Shown: positions 8,333 to 15,640, counted from the first letter of the stretch. The stretch: 34,834 nucleotides of DNA from an uncultured Hungatella sp. (GCA_910585645.1 CAJUFP010000044.1:1-34834); one strand, 5' to 3'. The notes: generated from the letters alone by a model not told the origin. A program made the numbers and translations.

Positions 8333-8953
8333 TTATTTGTGCTGCGCGTAATAATCGTCAAACAGCTTGTTAACTGCTTCGTGGGTGTCGCCGCAGATAG
8401 ATGGCAGGGAACCGCCCCAAGCTTCCTCGGCCTGGCTGAATCCCTTCTCAACAGCGTCCTGGAACTTCTTCATCTTCTCCGGATCATCGCCTGCCAGAGC
8501 GGAAGCGAAATCAAAGATCCTCTGGGAAGTGTTCTTAACGCCCCAGAAACCGTCCTCGGAGATAGCCTCCTGAGCCTCTGCCTTTGTCTTGGCGTCTACG
8601 GTGTAGTTGCCGCTGGCCATCATCTTCCAGAAATCGTCCCCGTTTGCCATGGAAACGTTGATCCCCTGCTTCTGGAAGTTCTGAACCATCATGTTGGTGA
8701 AGCGGCTCATCTGGTTGTTTAAGTCATCTTTCAGGCTCTTAACCAGAGCTGCTCTCTCGGAGTCGCTCATCTTGGATGTAACTTTGGCGTCGCTGCTGAG
8801 CTCAACCCGGTCTACGTCCGGTTTCTTCTCCGTATCCTTGCTGGCGGAAGCGTCGGCAACCTGCTTGTCAGCAACCGCGGCAACCGCAGATGCCGACTTG
8901 GTCTGTGTTGGCTGGCTGTAAAGCCTCATGGCCATATCCTGGTCAACTCTCAT
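8333..8953 (-). CDS. Conserved hypothetical protein with EDGFWGVKNTSQRI motif
   Basis: The 206-residue product has no signal peptide or membrane span. Residues 1-60 are low-complexity, rich in Ala, Ser, Lys and Asp, and contain DRVELSSDAK (about 49-58), a short motif also common in flagellum-associated proteins such as FlgM. Residues 60-206 look folded and helical, with the distinctive run EDGFWGVKNTSQRIFDFA (133-150) followed by an acidic stretch and WGGSLP. I have a general impression that this motif recurs in uncharacterised bacterial proteins, but I cannot name a Pfam family. The gene is monocistronic: AAGGAGG sits 5 nt before the ATG and a strong terminator follows. No flagellar genes are nearby. 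Its function is unknown. Confidence 0.8.
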   Translation of the reverse strand: MRVDQDMAMRLYSQPTQTKSASAVAAVADKQVADASASKDTEKKPDVDRVELSSDAKVTSKMSDSERAALVKSLKDDLNNQMSRFTNMMVQNFQKQGINVSMANGDDFWKMMASGNYTVDAKTKAEAQEAISEDGFWGVKNTSQRIFDFASALAGDDPEKMKKFQDAVEKGFSQAEEAWGGSLPSICGDTHEAVNKLFDDYYAQHK

Positions 8954-9069
8954 AATATCCTCCTTTTCAATCAGATCAAAGTATAGGTAAGTGCATAGTG
9001 CAGGTAAAGTGAGTTTATATAAATCATATCGACGTATTCACAGGAAAAATAAGGATAGCCCAGGGAAAA

Positions 9070-9133
9070 TGTGGATATTGCCTTGAGATTTGGGAGAAAA
9101 TGTGGATAACAGAAGAGGGGCGGCTGTGGAAAA
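9070..9133 (+). repeat. Three same-orientation DnaA-box-like sites
   Basis: TGTGGATAT (9070-9078), TGTGGATAA (9101-9109) and TGTGGAAAA (9125-9133) repeat within 64 bp. The second is the exact complement of the DnaA consensus TTATCCACA; the others differ at one or two positions. The first two are embedded in a longer repeat, GAAAATGTGGATA. They lie in the intergenic region between a divergent gene pair, upstream of the kinase promoter. They may bind DnaA as a regulatory cluster. An origin is unlikely because dnaA, dnaN and gyrB are absent. Confidence 0.45.
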
Positions 9134-9186
9134 AAATGACTTTGGAGAAAGTTTAGAATCATTTTAGAAATGAGCAGGTTGAAGTA

Positions 9187-9195
9187 TGATATAAT
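9187..9195 (+). promoter_or_regulatory. Extended -10 promoter for the two-component operon
   Basis: TATAAT at 9190-9195 is preceded by TG one base upstream (TGATATAAT), an extended -10. No good -35 is seen at the usual distance, which such promoters can lack. The predicted transcript starts near 9202 and carries a leader of about 140 nt. Confidence 0.45.
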
Positions 9196-9217
9196 TTAGG
9201 AAGCACGTTGACGCGCG

Positions 9218-9282
9218 CAGGTCCGCAACCTGACGGTTGGAGGCAAATGATAAAAAACGTATTACAGGCAGAGCCGGGATGA
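9218..9282 (+). promoter_or_regulatory. Structured leader with an 11-codon upstream ORF
   Basis: CAGGT/ACCTG (9218-9232) and CAACC/GGTTG (9226-9239) are short overlapping stems that cannot coexist. After them GGAGG (9239-9243) precedes an ATG at 9247 that opens an 11-codon frame, MIKNVLQAEPG, ending with TGA at 9280-9282. One base later an in-frame kinase ATG (9284) occurs. The stems could mask the upstream ORF's ribosome site. This may be a translational control leader or chance. Confidence 0.25.
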
Positions 9283-9340
9283 GATGACGGATTACATCCG
9301 GCGGCGCCTTGGTTTCACAGGAGGAAAGGACAGAGTTGCC

Positions 9341-10858
9341 ATGAAGATTAAGACCCGTTTAGGGATTGCGTTCCTTACCATAACACTGGTTCCCATGTTT
9401 TTGATCTATCTGGCTTTCAGCGTTCTGACCAATTACCAGATTCGGGCATTTCGGGAGTCCCATGGCCTTACGGAGCCTGTGGACCTGCTTTCCGGCAACA
9501 CCATCCAGATTTTTAACCGCCTGACTCAGAGCAATCAAAAGGCCATACAGGAGAAACTGGAGAAGGACCCGGACCGCTTTGCGGATCCGGAATACCTGGA
9601 TTCCATCAATCAGGAACTGAACGCGAAGTACGCCTATCTCATCGTCCGAAGAGGAGACCAGTTCATATATTCCGGCATTACTCAGGAAAACTCTGACATA
9701 TACCGCCACCTTTCCAACTATGATGAGTCAGACACCACCCTTTTGGAAGGGGGGATTTACCTGGACGGGGAGACGCAGCATCTGATCAAGCAGCTGGATT
9801 TTAAGTACAGCGACGGTGTGAAGGGAACCGTGTTTATCATATCCAGCATCGATGATTTTGTCCCCGAGGTTAAATCCATGTTCGTGGAGATATTGATTTC
9901 CGGGATCATGATCCTGATGTTTACAGGGATCATGCTGACAGGCTGGGTGTACAAATCTCTTCTGGCCCCCCTAAACAAGCTGCAGCTTGCCACCAATGAG
10001 ATCAAAAACGGGAACCTGGATTTTACGCTGGATGTGGATATGGATAACGGCGACGAGATCAGCCAGCTGTGCCAGGATTTTGAGGAGATGAGGATGCGGC
10101 TGAAAGAGTCCACGGAGGAGAAGGTACAGTATGATAAGGAGAGTAAGGAGCTGATCAGCAATATTTCCCATGACCTGAAGACTCCCATCACAGCCATTAA
10201 GGGATATGTGGAAGGGATCTTAGACGGCGTGGCTTCTTCCCCGGAAAAGCTGGATAAATATATCAGAACCATATATAATAAAGCGAATGACATGGACCGG
10301 CTCATTGATGAGCTGACCTTTTATTCCAAGATTGATACCAACAAGATACCGTACACATTTTCCAAGATCAATGTGGCCAACTATTTTCGGGACTGTGTGG
10401 AGGAAGTAGGGCTGGAGCTGGACTCCAACAATATTGAGCTGGGATATTTTAATTACGTGGACGAGGATGTGGTGGTCATCGCGGACGCGGAGCAGATGAA
10501 GCGGGTGGTGAATAACGTCATCAGCAACTCTGTAAAATATCTGGACAAGAAGCGGGGTATCATCAACATCCGGATCAAGGATGTAGGCGACTTTATCCAG
10601 GTGGAGATCGAGGATAACGGGCGCGGGATCGGGGCCAAAGATCTGCCCAATATCTTTGACAGGTTCTACCGCACGGATTCCTCCCGCAATTCTTCTAAAG
10701 GAGGAAGCGGGATCGGTCTGTCCATTGTCCGAAAGATCATTGAGGATCACGGGGGCAAGATTTGGGCTACCAGCAAAGAGGGCATCGGCACGGAGATCCA
10801 TTTTGTGCTGAGAAAATACCAGGAGGTTATTCATGATGAAGAAGATCTTGATTATTGA
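9341..10858 (+). CDS. Membrane sensor histidine kinase
   Basis: This is a class I sensor kinase that autophosphorylates on histidine and passes phosphate to the response regulator encoded next. From the chosen start it has 505 residues: TM1 about 8-28, an extracytoplasmic sensor region about 30-180 with no recognised domain, TM2 about 182-204, HAMP about 205-257, HisKA with ISHDLKTPITAIKGY (H277), and a HATPase_c domain with NNVISNSVKY, DNGRGIG, FDRFYR and GSGIGLSIV. An in-frame ATG at 9284 would add 19 charged residues. 9341 is preferred because homologues begin directly before TM1 and AAAGGA lies 10 nt upstream. The kinase gene precedes the regulator gene, the less common order, and overlaps it by 26 nt. 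The signal is unknown. Confidence 0.93.
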   Translation: MKIKTRLGIAFLTITLVPMFLIYLAFSVLTNYQIRAFRESHGLTEPVDLLSGNTIQIFNRLTQSNQKAIQEKLEKDPDRFADPEYLDSINQELNAKYAYLIVRRGDQFIYSGITQENSDIYRHLSNYDESDTTLLEGGIYLDGETQHLIKQLDFKYSDGVKGTVFIISSIDDFVPEVKSMFVEILISGIMILMFTGIMLTGWVYKSLLAPLNKLQLATNEIKNGNLDFTLDVDMDNGDEISQLCQDFEEMRMRLKESTEEKVQYDKESKELISNISHDLKTPITAIKGYVEGILDGVASSPEKLDKYIRTIYNKANDMDRLIDELTFYSKIDTNKIPYTFSKINVANYFRDCVEEVGLELDSNNIELGYFNYVDEDVVVIADAEQMKRVVNNVISNSVKYLDKKRGIINIRIKDVGDFIQVEIEDNGRGIGAKDLPNIFDRFYRTDSSRNSSKGGSGIGLSIVRKIIEDHGGKIWATSKEGIGTEIHFVLRKYQEVIHDEEDLDY

Positions 10859-11525
10859 GGATGAGGAGAGCATCGCGGAGCTGGAGAAGGATTATCTGGA
10901 GCTGAGCGGCTTTGAGGTGGAGATCGACAATGACGGGGAGAGCGGGCTTATGAAGGCGCTCCAGGGGGAGTATGACTTGTTTGTCCTTGATCTGATGCTT
11001 CCCGGGGTGGACGGGTTTGAGATCTGCCGGAAGGTGCGGGAGGTGAAAAATACGCCCATTATCATGGTGTCCGCCAAAAAGGAGGATATTGACAAGATAA
11101 GAGGCCTTGGCCTTGGAGCTGACGACTACATAACAAAGCCGTTCAGCCCCAGCGAGATGGTGGCCCGGGTGAAAGCGCATCTGGCCAGGTACGAGAGGCT
11201 GATCGGAAGCGGGATGCCGGATAATGAGATTATTGAGATCCGGGGCCTGAAGATCGACAAGACCGCCAGGCGGGTGTGGGTCAACGGAGAGGAGCGGAAT
11301 TTTACCACCAAGGAGTTTGACCTGCTTACGTTCCTGGCACAGAATCCCAACCATGTGTACACCAAGGAGGAGCTGTTTTGCAAGATCTGGGATATGGAAT
11401 CTATCGGGGATATTGCCACGGTGACGGTGCATATTAAGAAGATCCGGGAAAAGATCGAGTTTAACACGGCAAAGCCCCAGTATATTGAGACCATATGGGG
11501 AGTGGGGTACCGGTTTAAGGTGTGA
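10833..11525 (+). CDS. OmpR/PhoB-family response regulator
   Basis: The 230-residue protein has a receiver domain (about 1-120) with acidic pocket E9/D10/E11, phosphoacceptor D53 in FVLDLMLPG, S80 and K102 in YITKPFS. A C-terminal winged-helix DNA-binding domain (about 130-230) follows, with KEFDLLTFLAQNPNHVYTKE and TVHIKKIREKIE ending in WGVGYRF. It would bind DNA as a dimer once phosphorylated by the kinase encoded upstream, whose 3' end it overlaps. The start at 10833 is a double ATG with AGGAGG 6 nt upstream, inside the kinase gene, so translation is probably coupled. No target genes can be assigned; the downstream helicase has its own promoter signals. Confidence 0.95.
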   Translation: MMKKILIIEDEESIAELEKDYLELSGFEVEIDNDGESGLMKALQGEYDLFVLDLMLPGVDGFEICRKVREVKNTPIIMVSAKKEDIDKIRGLGLGADDYITKPFSPSEMVARVKAHLARYERLIGSGMPDNEIIEIRGLKIDKTARRVWVNGEERNFTTKEFDLLTFLAQNPNHVYTKEELFCKIWDMESIGDIATVTVHIKKIREKIEFNTAKPQYIETIWGVGYRFKV

Positions 11526-11544
11526 GTTTCAGTAAATTTTACGA

Positions 11545-11573
11545 TTGACATATGTATGGAGGTCTGCTATAGT
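11545..11573 (+). promoter_or_regulatory. Consensus sigma-A promoter directly before a terminator
   Basis: A perfect TTGACA (11545-11550) is spaced 17 bp from TATAGT (11568-11573). Predicted initiation near 11580 would place the terminator hairpin at 11586 only a few bases into the transcript. It lies 20 bp after the response regulator stop and points toward the DEAD-box helicase gene. Confidence 0.7.
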
Positions 11574-11585
11574 TTACTAATGTGC

Positions 11586-11630
11586 AAAACGAGAAGATTC
11601 AGGGTCTGTCTTGAATGTTCTCGTTTTTTT
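11586..11630 (+). terminator. Intrinsic terminator, possible attenuator for the helicase gene
   Basis: AAAACGAGAA (11586-11595) pairs with TTCTCGTTTT (11618-11627), and an inner ATTCA/TGAAT (11597-11601 with 11612-11616) extends the stem past one G-G mismatch. The stem runs into an uninterrupted T-tract ending at 11630. It ends transcripts from the two-component operon, and also any transcript from the 11545 promoter after about 50 nt. A weaker promoter-like pair TTGGGC-16 bp-TATAAA at 11651-11678 lies beyond it. Confidence 0.85.
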
Positions 11631-11691
11631 CCCTTAAATGATCCGGATTTTTGGGCTGGATGAGTGAAAGCGTATAAAGCAATAAAAGCGT

Positions 11692-11714
11692 CCTGGCAGG
11701 AAAAGCCTGCCAGG
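11692..11714 (+). promoter_or_regulatory. Hairpin next to the helicase ribosome binding site
   Basis: CCTGGCAGG and CCTGCCAGG form a perfect 9-bp stem with loop AAAAG, about 17 nt before the start codon at 11732 and just before the AAAGGA ribosome site. There is no T-tract, so it is more likely a 5' mRNA stability or translation element than a terminator. A role in autoregulation by the helicase is conjecture. Confidence 0.4.
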
Positions 11715-11731
11715 CATAGAAAGGAAAATGA

Positions 11732-13429
11732 ATGGAAACAGTAAGATTTGACGAGCTTAATTTGGATGAGCGGATTCTTCGGGCAGTGACGGATATGGGA
11801 TTTGAGGCGGCGTCGCCGATCCAGGCCCAGGCGATCCCGGTACAGATGGAGGGCCGCGACGTGGTAGGACAGGCCCAGACAGGAACAGGAAAGACGGCGG
11901 CGTTCGGTATTCCGCTTTTACAGAAGATAGATCCTGACAGCAAGAAGCTTCAGGCCATTGCCCTCTGTCCCACAAGGGAGCTGGCCATCCAGGTGGCGGA
12001 CGAGATCCGCAGGCTGGCCAAATACATGCATGGGATCAAGGTGCTTCCCATCTACGGCGGCCAGGATATTGTAAGGCAGATCCGGGGACTGAAGGACGGG
12101 ACCCAGATCGTCATCGGGACGCCGGGCCGGGTTATGGACCACATGAGAAGAAAGACGATCCGCTGCGACCATATCCATACCGTGATCATGGACGAGGCGG
12201 ACGAGATGCTGAACATGGGCTTTTTGGAGGATATGGAGACGATCTTAAGCCAGCTGCCCCAGGAGCGGCAGACGGTTATGTTCTCCGCCACCATGCCTAT
12301 GGAGATACAGAATATTGCCAAAAGGTTCCAGAGAGATCCTGTAACGGTCAAGGTGGTAAAAAAGGAGCTGACAGTTCCTAAGGTGACCCAATACTACTAC
12401 GAGGTGAAGCCAAAGACCAAGGTGGAGGTTATGTGCCGTCTTCTGGATATGTACGCCCCAAAGCTGTCTGTTGCCTTCTGTAATACGAAGAAGCAGGTGG
12501 ATGAGCTGGTTCAGGACCTTCAGGGCCGGGGATATTTTGCCGAGGGCCTTCACGGGGACTTAAAGCAGATGCAGCGGGACCGGGTTATGAGCAGTTTCCG
12601 CAGCGGGGCCACGGAGATCCTGGTGGCCACGGACGTAGCTGCCAGAGGGATCGATGTGGACAATGTAGAGGCAGTGTTTAACTACGATATTCCCCAGGAC
12701 GACGAGTATTATGTTCACCGCATCGGGCGTACAGGCCGGGCGGGAAAGGACGGCATCGCCTTCAGCCTGGTGGTGGGAAAAGAGGTTTACAAGTTAAGGG
12801 ATATCCAGCGGTACTGTAAGACCAAGATCATCCCTCAGGCCATCCCCTCCCTGGATGACATTACAGCCATTAAGGCGGAGAAGATCATGGAACAGGTAAT
12901 GGATCTGATCAATGACACGGATCTGACAAAAATGGTGAACATCATTGAGAAAAAGGTTCTGGAGGAGGAGGATTGTACCTCCCTGGACGTGGCGGCGGCG
13001 CTGTTAAAGCTGGCCATGGGCGAGGAAAATGAGGACATCATTGACTGCAGCCGCCCGGCCCGGTCCCTGGATGATCTGGACCGCTATGGCCGGGACGGCA
13101 GGGGAGGACGAGGCAGAGGAGGCCGTGACGGAAGAGGAAGCCGCGACGGCCGCTACGGGCGATATGACAGGGACGAGGAAGAGGATATGGCCCGCCTGTT
13201 TGTGAATATCGGCAAAAGCCAGAACGTGCGCCCGGGCGATATTCTGGGAGCCGTGGCGGGAGAGTCGGGAATCTCCGGCAAGATGGTTGGGAGCATTGAT
13301 ATGTACGACAATTATACCTTTGTGGATGTTCCCAGGGAATATGCGGACGCTGTCCTTAAAGCCATGAAAGATGTGAAGATCAAAGGGAAAAATGTTCACA
13401 TGGAAAAGGCCAACGGCAGAGGCAGATAA
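11732..13429 (+). CDS. deaD: DEAD-box ATP-dependent RNA helicase, DeaD/CsdA-like
   Basis: This cytoplasmic RNA helicase remodels RNA during ribosome assembly, mRNA decay or cold adaptation. The 565 residues contain the Q-motif (FDELNL with SPIQ), Walker A AQTGTGKT (48-55), PTREL, DEAD at 154-157, SAT (185-187), VATDVAARGID (298-308) and HRIGRTGR (329-336). A helical extension (about 375-440) is followed by a basic Gly/Arg/Asp-rich linker (about 451-480, repeats such as GGRGRGGRDGR). A C-terminal DbpA-like RNA-binding domain (about 487-558) with VNIGKSQNVRPGDIL completes it. This architecture matches DeaD/CsdA/CshA proteins; the exact orthology is less certain. It is apparently monocistronic, with an unusual promoter-terminator-hairpin leader. 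Confidence 0.93.
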   Translation: METVRFDELNLDERILRAVTDMGFEAASPIQAQAIPVQMEGRDVVGQAQTGTGKTAAFGIPLLQKIDPDSKKLQAIALCPTRELAIQVADEIRRLAKYMHGIKVLPIYGGQDIVRQIRGLKDGTQIVIGTPGRVMDHMRRKTIRCDHIHTVIMDEADEMLNMGFLEDMETILSQLPQERQTVMFSATMPMEIQNIAKRFQRDPVTVKVVKKELTVPKVTQYYYEVKPKTKVEVMCRLLDMYAPKLSVAFCNTKKQVDELVQDLQGRGYFAEGLHGDLKQMQRDRVMSSFRSGATEILVATDVAARGIDVDNVEAVFNYDIPQDDEYYVHRIGRTGRAGKDGIAFSLVVGKEVYKLRDIQRYCKTKIIPQAIPSLDDITAIKAEKIMEQVMDLINDTDLTKMVNIIEKKVLEEEDCTSLDVAAALLKLAMGEENEDIIDCSRPARSLDDLDRYGRDGRGGRGRGGRDGRGSRDGRYGRYDRDEEEDMARLFVNIGKSQNVRPGDILGAVAGESGISGKMVGSIDMYDNYTFVDVPREYADAVLKAMKDVKIKGKNVHMEKANGRGR

Positions 13430-13443
13430 ATTTTTTCCCGGCT

Positions 13444-13471
13444 TGCTTTTTTGCGGAATTCTGGATATACT
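13444..13471 (+). promoter_or_regulatory. Possible promoter of nagA
   Basis: TTGCTT (13444-13449), a 16-bp spacer and TATACT (13466-13471) lie just after the helicase stop and about 75 bp before the chosen nagA start. Both boxes are imperfect. No terminator is visible between deaD and nagA, so readthrough is also possible. Confidence 0.35.
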
Positions 13472-13546
13472 GGTGGTATAAATATGAGCAGCATTGCCGG
13501 AGTGGATGGGGGATACAGTCAGGTTTTGCGGAAGGGAGAAGGCGAA

Positions 13547-14686
13547 ATGATAGTACAGAGCAAAAGGGTGTGGATAGGCGGGCAGTTTTTGGAGGCCCAG
13601 TTGGAGATCCTGGAGGGGAAGATCCAGGCCGTATACCCATATGGGACAAAGACGGCGGATGAGGATTATGGGTGCAAGCGGATCGTGCCGGGATTTATTG
13701 ATGTCCACACTCATGGCGCTTATGGATTTGACACCAACGACGGGGAGCCTCAGGGCCTTAGGGACTGGATGAGACGGATTCCCGAGGAGGGCGTTACAGG
13801 GATCCTTCCTACTACGGTGACCCAGATGCCGGATGTTCTCACAAAGGCAGTGGCCAATGTGGCTAAAGTGGTGAGAGAAGGGTATGAGGGAGCCGAGATT
13901 CTGGGGATCCATTTTGAGGGGCCGTATCTGGATATGGATTACAAGGGAGCGCAGCCGCCGGAAGCCATTGCCGAGCCTTCTGTGGAGCAGTTTAAGATGT
14001 ACCAGGAAGCGGCAGAGGGGCTGATCAAGTACATTACCCTGGCTCCGGAACATGATAAGGACTTCGCGCTGACAAAGCACTGCAAAGCAACAGGGGTTGT
14101 GGTCAGCATGGGACATTCTTCTGCCACCTACGAGCAGGCGCTTATGGGGATCGCCAATGGCGCCACGTCCATGACCCATGTATTTAACGGTATGACTGCC
14201 TTCCATCACCGGAAACCGGGACTGGTGGGTACGGCCATGAGAGTCAGGGATATCTATGGAGAGGTGATCAGCGACGGCTGCCACTCTCACTTAGCAGCCC
14301 TGAATGACTATGTGACAGCCAAGGGGCGGGATTTTACCATCATGATCACAGACTCCCTGCGTCCTAAGCATTGCCCGCCGGGAGGCGAGTATGACCTGGG
14401 CGGACATGCCATTGAGATCAGCGAGACCGGTCTGGCTTATCTAAAGGGGACCACCACCATCGCGGGAAGCACCATGAATATGAATAAGGGATTGAGGATC
14501 ATGGTGGAGGAAGCTTTGATCCCGTTTGATACGGCGTTAAACAGCTGTACCATCAATCCGGCAAGATGCCTGGGAGTGGATGACCGGAAAGGGAAACTGA
14601 CTGCGGGGCATGACGCGGATATTGTGGTGTTGGAAGATAACTATGATGTGTGTCAGACATATTGCAGAGGGAAGAAGATGCTGTAA
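13547..14686 (+). CDS. nagA: N-acetylglucosamine-6-phosphate deacetylase
   Basis: NagA removes acetate from GlcNAc-6-phosphate to give glucosamine-6-phosphate, feeding amino-sugar catabolism and cell-wall recycling. The 379-residue product is an amidohydrolase-fold enzyme with PGFIDVHTHG (HTH at 54-56), metal ligands E124 (HFEGPYLD), H190 (MGHSSATYEQ) and H211 (THVFNGM), and catalytic D269 in ITDSL. These match the known NagA layout. The ORF is open from 13451, but the start at 13547 is chosen because homologues begin close to MIVQSKRVWIGG and GGGAG lies 8 nt upstream. No nagB, PTS or NagR gene is adjacent, so it appears to be a stand-alone gene. Confidence 0.95.
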   Translation: MIVQSKRVWIGGQFLEAQLEILEGKIQAVYPYGTKTADEDYGCKRIVPGFIDVHTHGAYGFDTNDGEPQGLRDWMRRIPEEGVTGILPTTVTQMPDVLTKAVANVAKVVREGYEGAEILGIHFEGPYLDMDYKGAQPPEAIAEPSVEQFKMYQEAAEGLIKYITLAPEHDKDFALTKHCKATGVVVSMGHSSATYEQALMGIANGATSMTHVFNGMTAFHHRKPGLVGTAMRVRDIYGEVISDGCHSHLAALNDYVTAKGRDFTIMITDSLRPKHCPPGGEYDLGGHAIEISETGLAYLKGTTTIAGSTMNMNKGLRIMVEEALIPFDTALNSCTINPARCLGVDDRKGKLTAGHDADIVVLEDNYDVCQTYCRGKKML

Positions 14687-14689
14687 AGG

Positions 14690-14729
14690 GGTTCTTTAGA
14701 ACCGGCGTGACTTTAGCCACGCTGGTTCT
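14690..14729 (+). repeat. Competing hairpins after nagA
   Basis: AGAACC (14698-14703) can pair with GGTTCT just upstream (14690-14695) or with GGTTCT downstream (14724-14729). In the downstream form the stem extends to 12 bp (AGAACCGGCGTG with CACGCTGGTTCT, one G-T pair) around an 8-nt loop. No T-tract follows. It may stabilise the nagA mRNA 3' end or be a small palindromic repeat element. Confidence 0.5.
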
Positions 14730-14810
14730 GAAAGATCAGGTTTGGAATCTATAGTTATAGGATTTTTCTGCATATACTGTTATAGGCCATTTAGAGTGGG
14801 AGGTGCTGCT

Positions 14811-14996
14811 ATGGCTACATCCAGCATTTTCGCAAAAGTTCGTATTGATGATCCGAAACGGGCAGAGGCTTTTATAGATGCGTTGGCGGCATCAGAAAAT
14901 AAGCCTAAAAGAAAGTCGTCCGTGCCAGTGAAACCGCCATTGACAGATTATGACGCCATCAGGCGGCTGATGGCAAAGGGAGATACGGACAAATGA
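14811..14996 (+). CDS. Small antitoxin-like partner of the GNAT protein
   Basis: This 61-residue protein begins MATSSIFAKVRIDDPKRAEA and ends with a basic, proline-containing linker (KPKRKSSVPVKPP) followed by an acidic/basic tail. The start at 14811 follows GGGAGG; an in-frame ATG at 14742 is rejected because it lies within the promoter-like region and encodes an unrelated hydrophobic leader. The stop overlaps the start of the GNAT gene by 4 nt (ATGA), so the two are coupled. Size, overlap and the N-terminal DNA-binding-like/C-terminal flexible plan resemble antitoxins paired with GNAT toxins, but I do not recognise a named antitoxin family. A promoter-like TATACT at 14773-14778 lies between two GTTATAGG repeats. 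Confidence 0.7.
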   Translation: MATSSIFAKVRIDDPKRAEAFIDALAASENKPKRKSSVPVKPPLTDYDAIRRLMAKGDTDK

Positions 14997-15577
14997 GACA
15001 GTTTGATACAGTGAATGTTCTGGATATGATCGGAGCTATCGGAGAGACGAAACTGAAACAGCGCCTTTCCGATTTTTCCTGTCCGATAAATCCGGAGATT
15101 GAGCAGTTTGTGATCAATAACGCAATTGACTTTGCAAAGAGGAAATTATCGGTTACATATTTTGTGGTAAATGAATTTGGCAAAATAGCGGCAGTTTTTA
15201 CACTTGCTCATAAAGCGGTTGAGATTGAAAACGCAAGTTTATCCAACTCTAAGCGGAAGAAAATAAGCAGGTACGCAGTATTGGACTCGGAAGCGGGGAA
15301 TTATACCGTATCCGCTTTTTTGATTGCGCAGTTTGGAAAAAATTATGCTGTTGATGAAGGAAAAGGTATCAGTGGCAGTGAATTGATGGATTTGACATTT
15401 GAGATTCTGGAAAAAGTTCAGCATGACATCGGCGGCGGGATTGTGTTTTTGGAATGTGAGGATAAGGAGAAATTATTAGATTTTTATCAGAACGAAAAAA
15501 ATGGATTTATGCCATTTAACGAGAGATATTCGGTAAATGAGAATACAAAATATATTCAGTTGTTTAACTTTTTTTAA
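14993..15577 (+). CDS. GNAT-family N-acetyltransferase, possible toxin
   Basis: The 194-residue product has GNAT features: a central beta region (VTYFVVNEFGKIAAVFTL), a segment FLIAQFGKNYAVDEG resembling the acetyl-CoA-binding Q/R-x-x-G-K loop, a following helix, then GGGIVFLECED and a C-terminal FYQNEKNGF motif typical of these acetyltransferases. GNAT proteins with a short upstream partner include tRNA-acetylating toxins (TacT, AtaT, ItaT). Assignment to the fold is good; toxin function is inferred from the gene pair. The substrate could equally be a small molecule or protein. The gene is more AT-rich than flanking nagA and patB, consistent with horizontal acquisition. It is closed by the terminator at 15589-15632. 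Confidence 0.8.
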   Translation: MRQFDTVNVLDMIGAIGETKLKQRLSDFSCPINPEIEQFVINNAIDFAKRKLSVTYFVVNEFGKIAAVFTLAHKAVEIENASLSNSKRKKISRYAVLDSEAGNYTVSAFLIAQFGKNYAVDEGKGISGSELMDLTFEILEKVQHDIGGGIVFLECEDKEKLLDFYQNEKNGFMPFNERYSVNENTKYIQLFNFF

Positions 15578-15588
15578 TGTCTAAAAAG

Positions 15589-15632
15589 GAAGCCAGAAAG
15601 TAAGGATCAGGAAACTTTCCGGCTTCTTTTTT
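15589..15632. terminator. Bidirectional intrinsic terminator
   Basis: GAAGCC-A-GAAAGT (15589-15601) pairs with ACTTTC-C-GGCTTC (15614-15626) and is followed by TTTTTT on the plus strand. The five A residues before the stem (15583-15587) give a T-tract on the minus strand. It separates the convergent GNAT gene and the aminotransferase gene, whose stop is at 15641. Confidence 0.85.
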
Positions 15633-15640
15633 CAGCAATA

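Noticed and set aside
9031..9140. Chromosomal or plasmid replication origin at the DnaA-box-like cluster
   Set aside because: No dnaA, dnaN, gyr or rep gene is near and no clear AT-rich unwinding repeats were seen; a regulatory cluster is the more modest reading.
8954..9186. Minus-strand ORF 8971-9162 and possible small RNA
   Set aside because: The ORF has no ribosome site and a Phe/Tyr/Pro-rich chance composition, and no promoter-terminator pair defines an RNA gene there.
13004..14290. 428-codon minus-strand ORF opposite deaD/nagA
   Set aside because: It spans two well-supported plus-strand genes and has a His/Pro-rich antisense composition with no recognisable domain.
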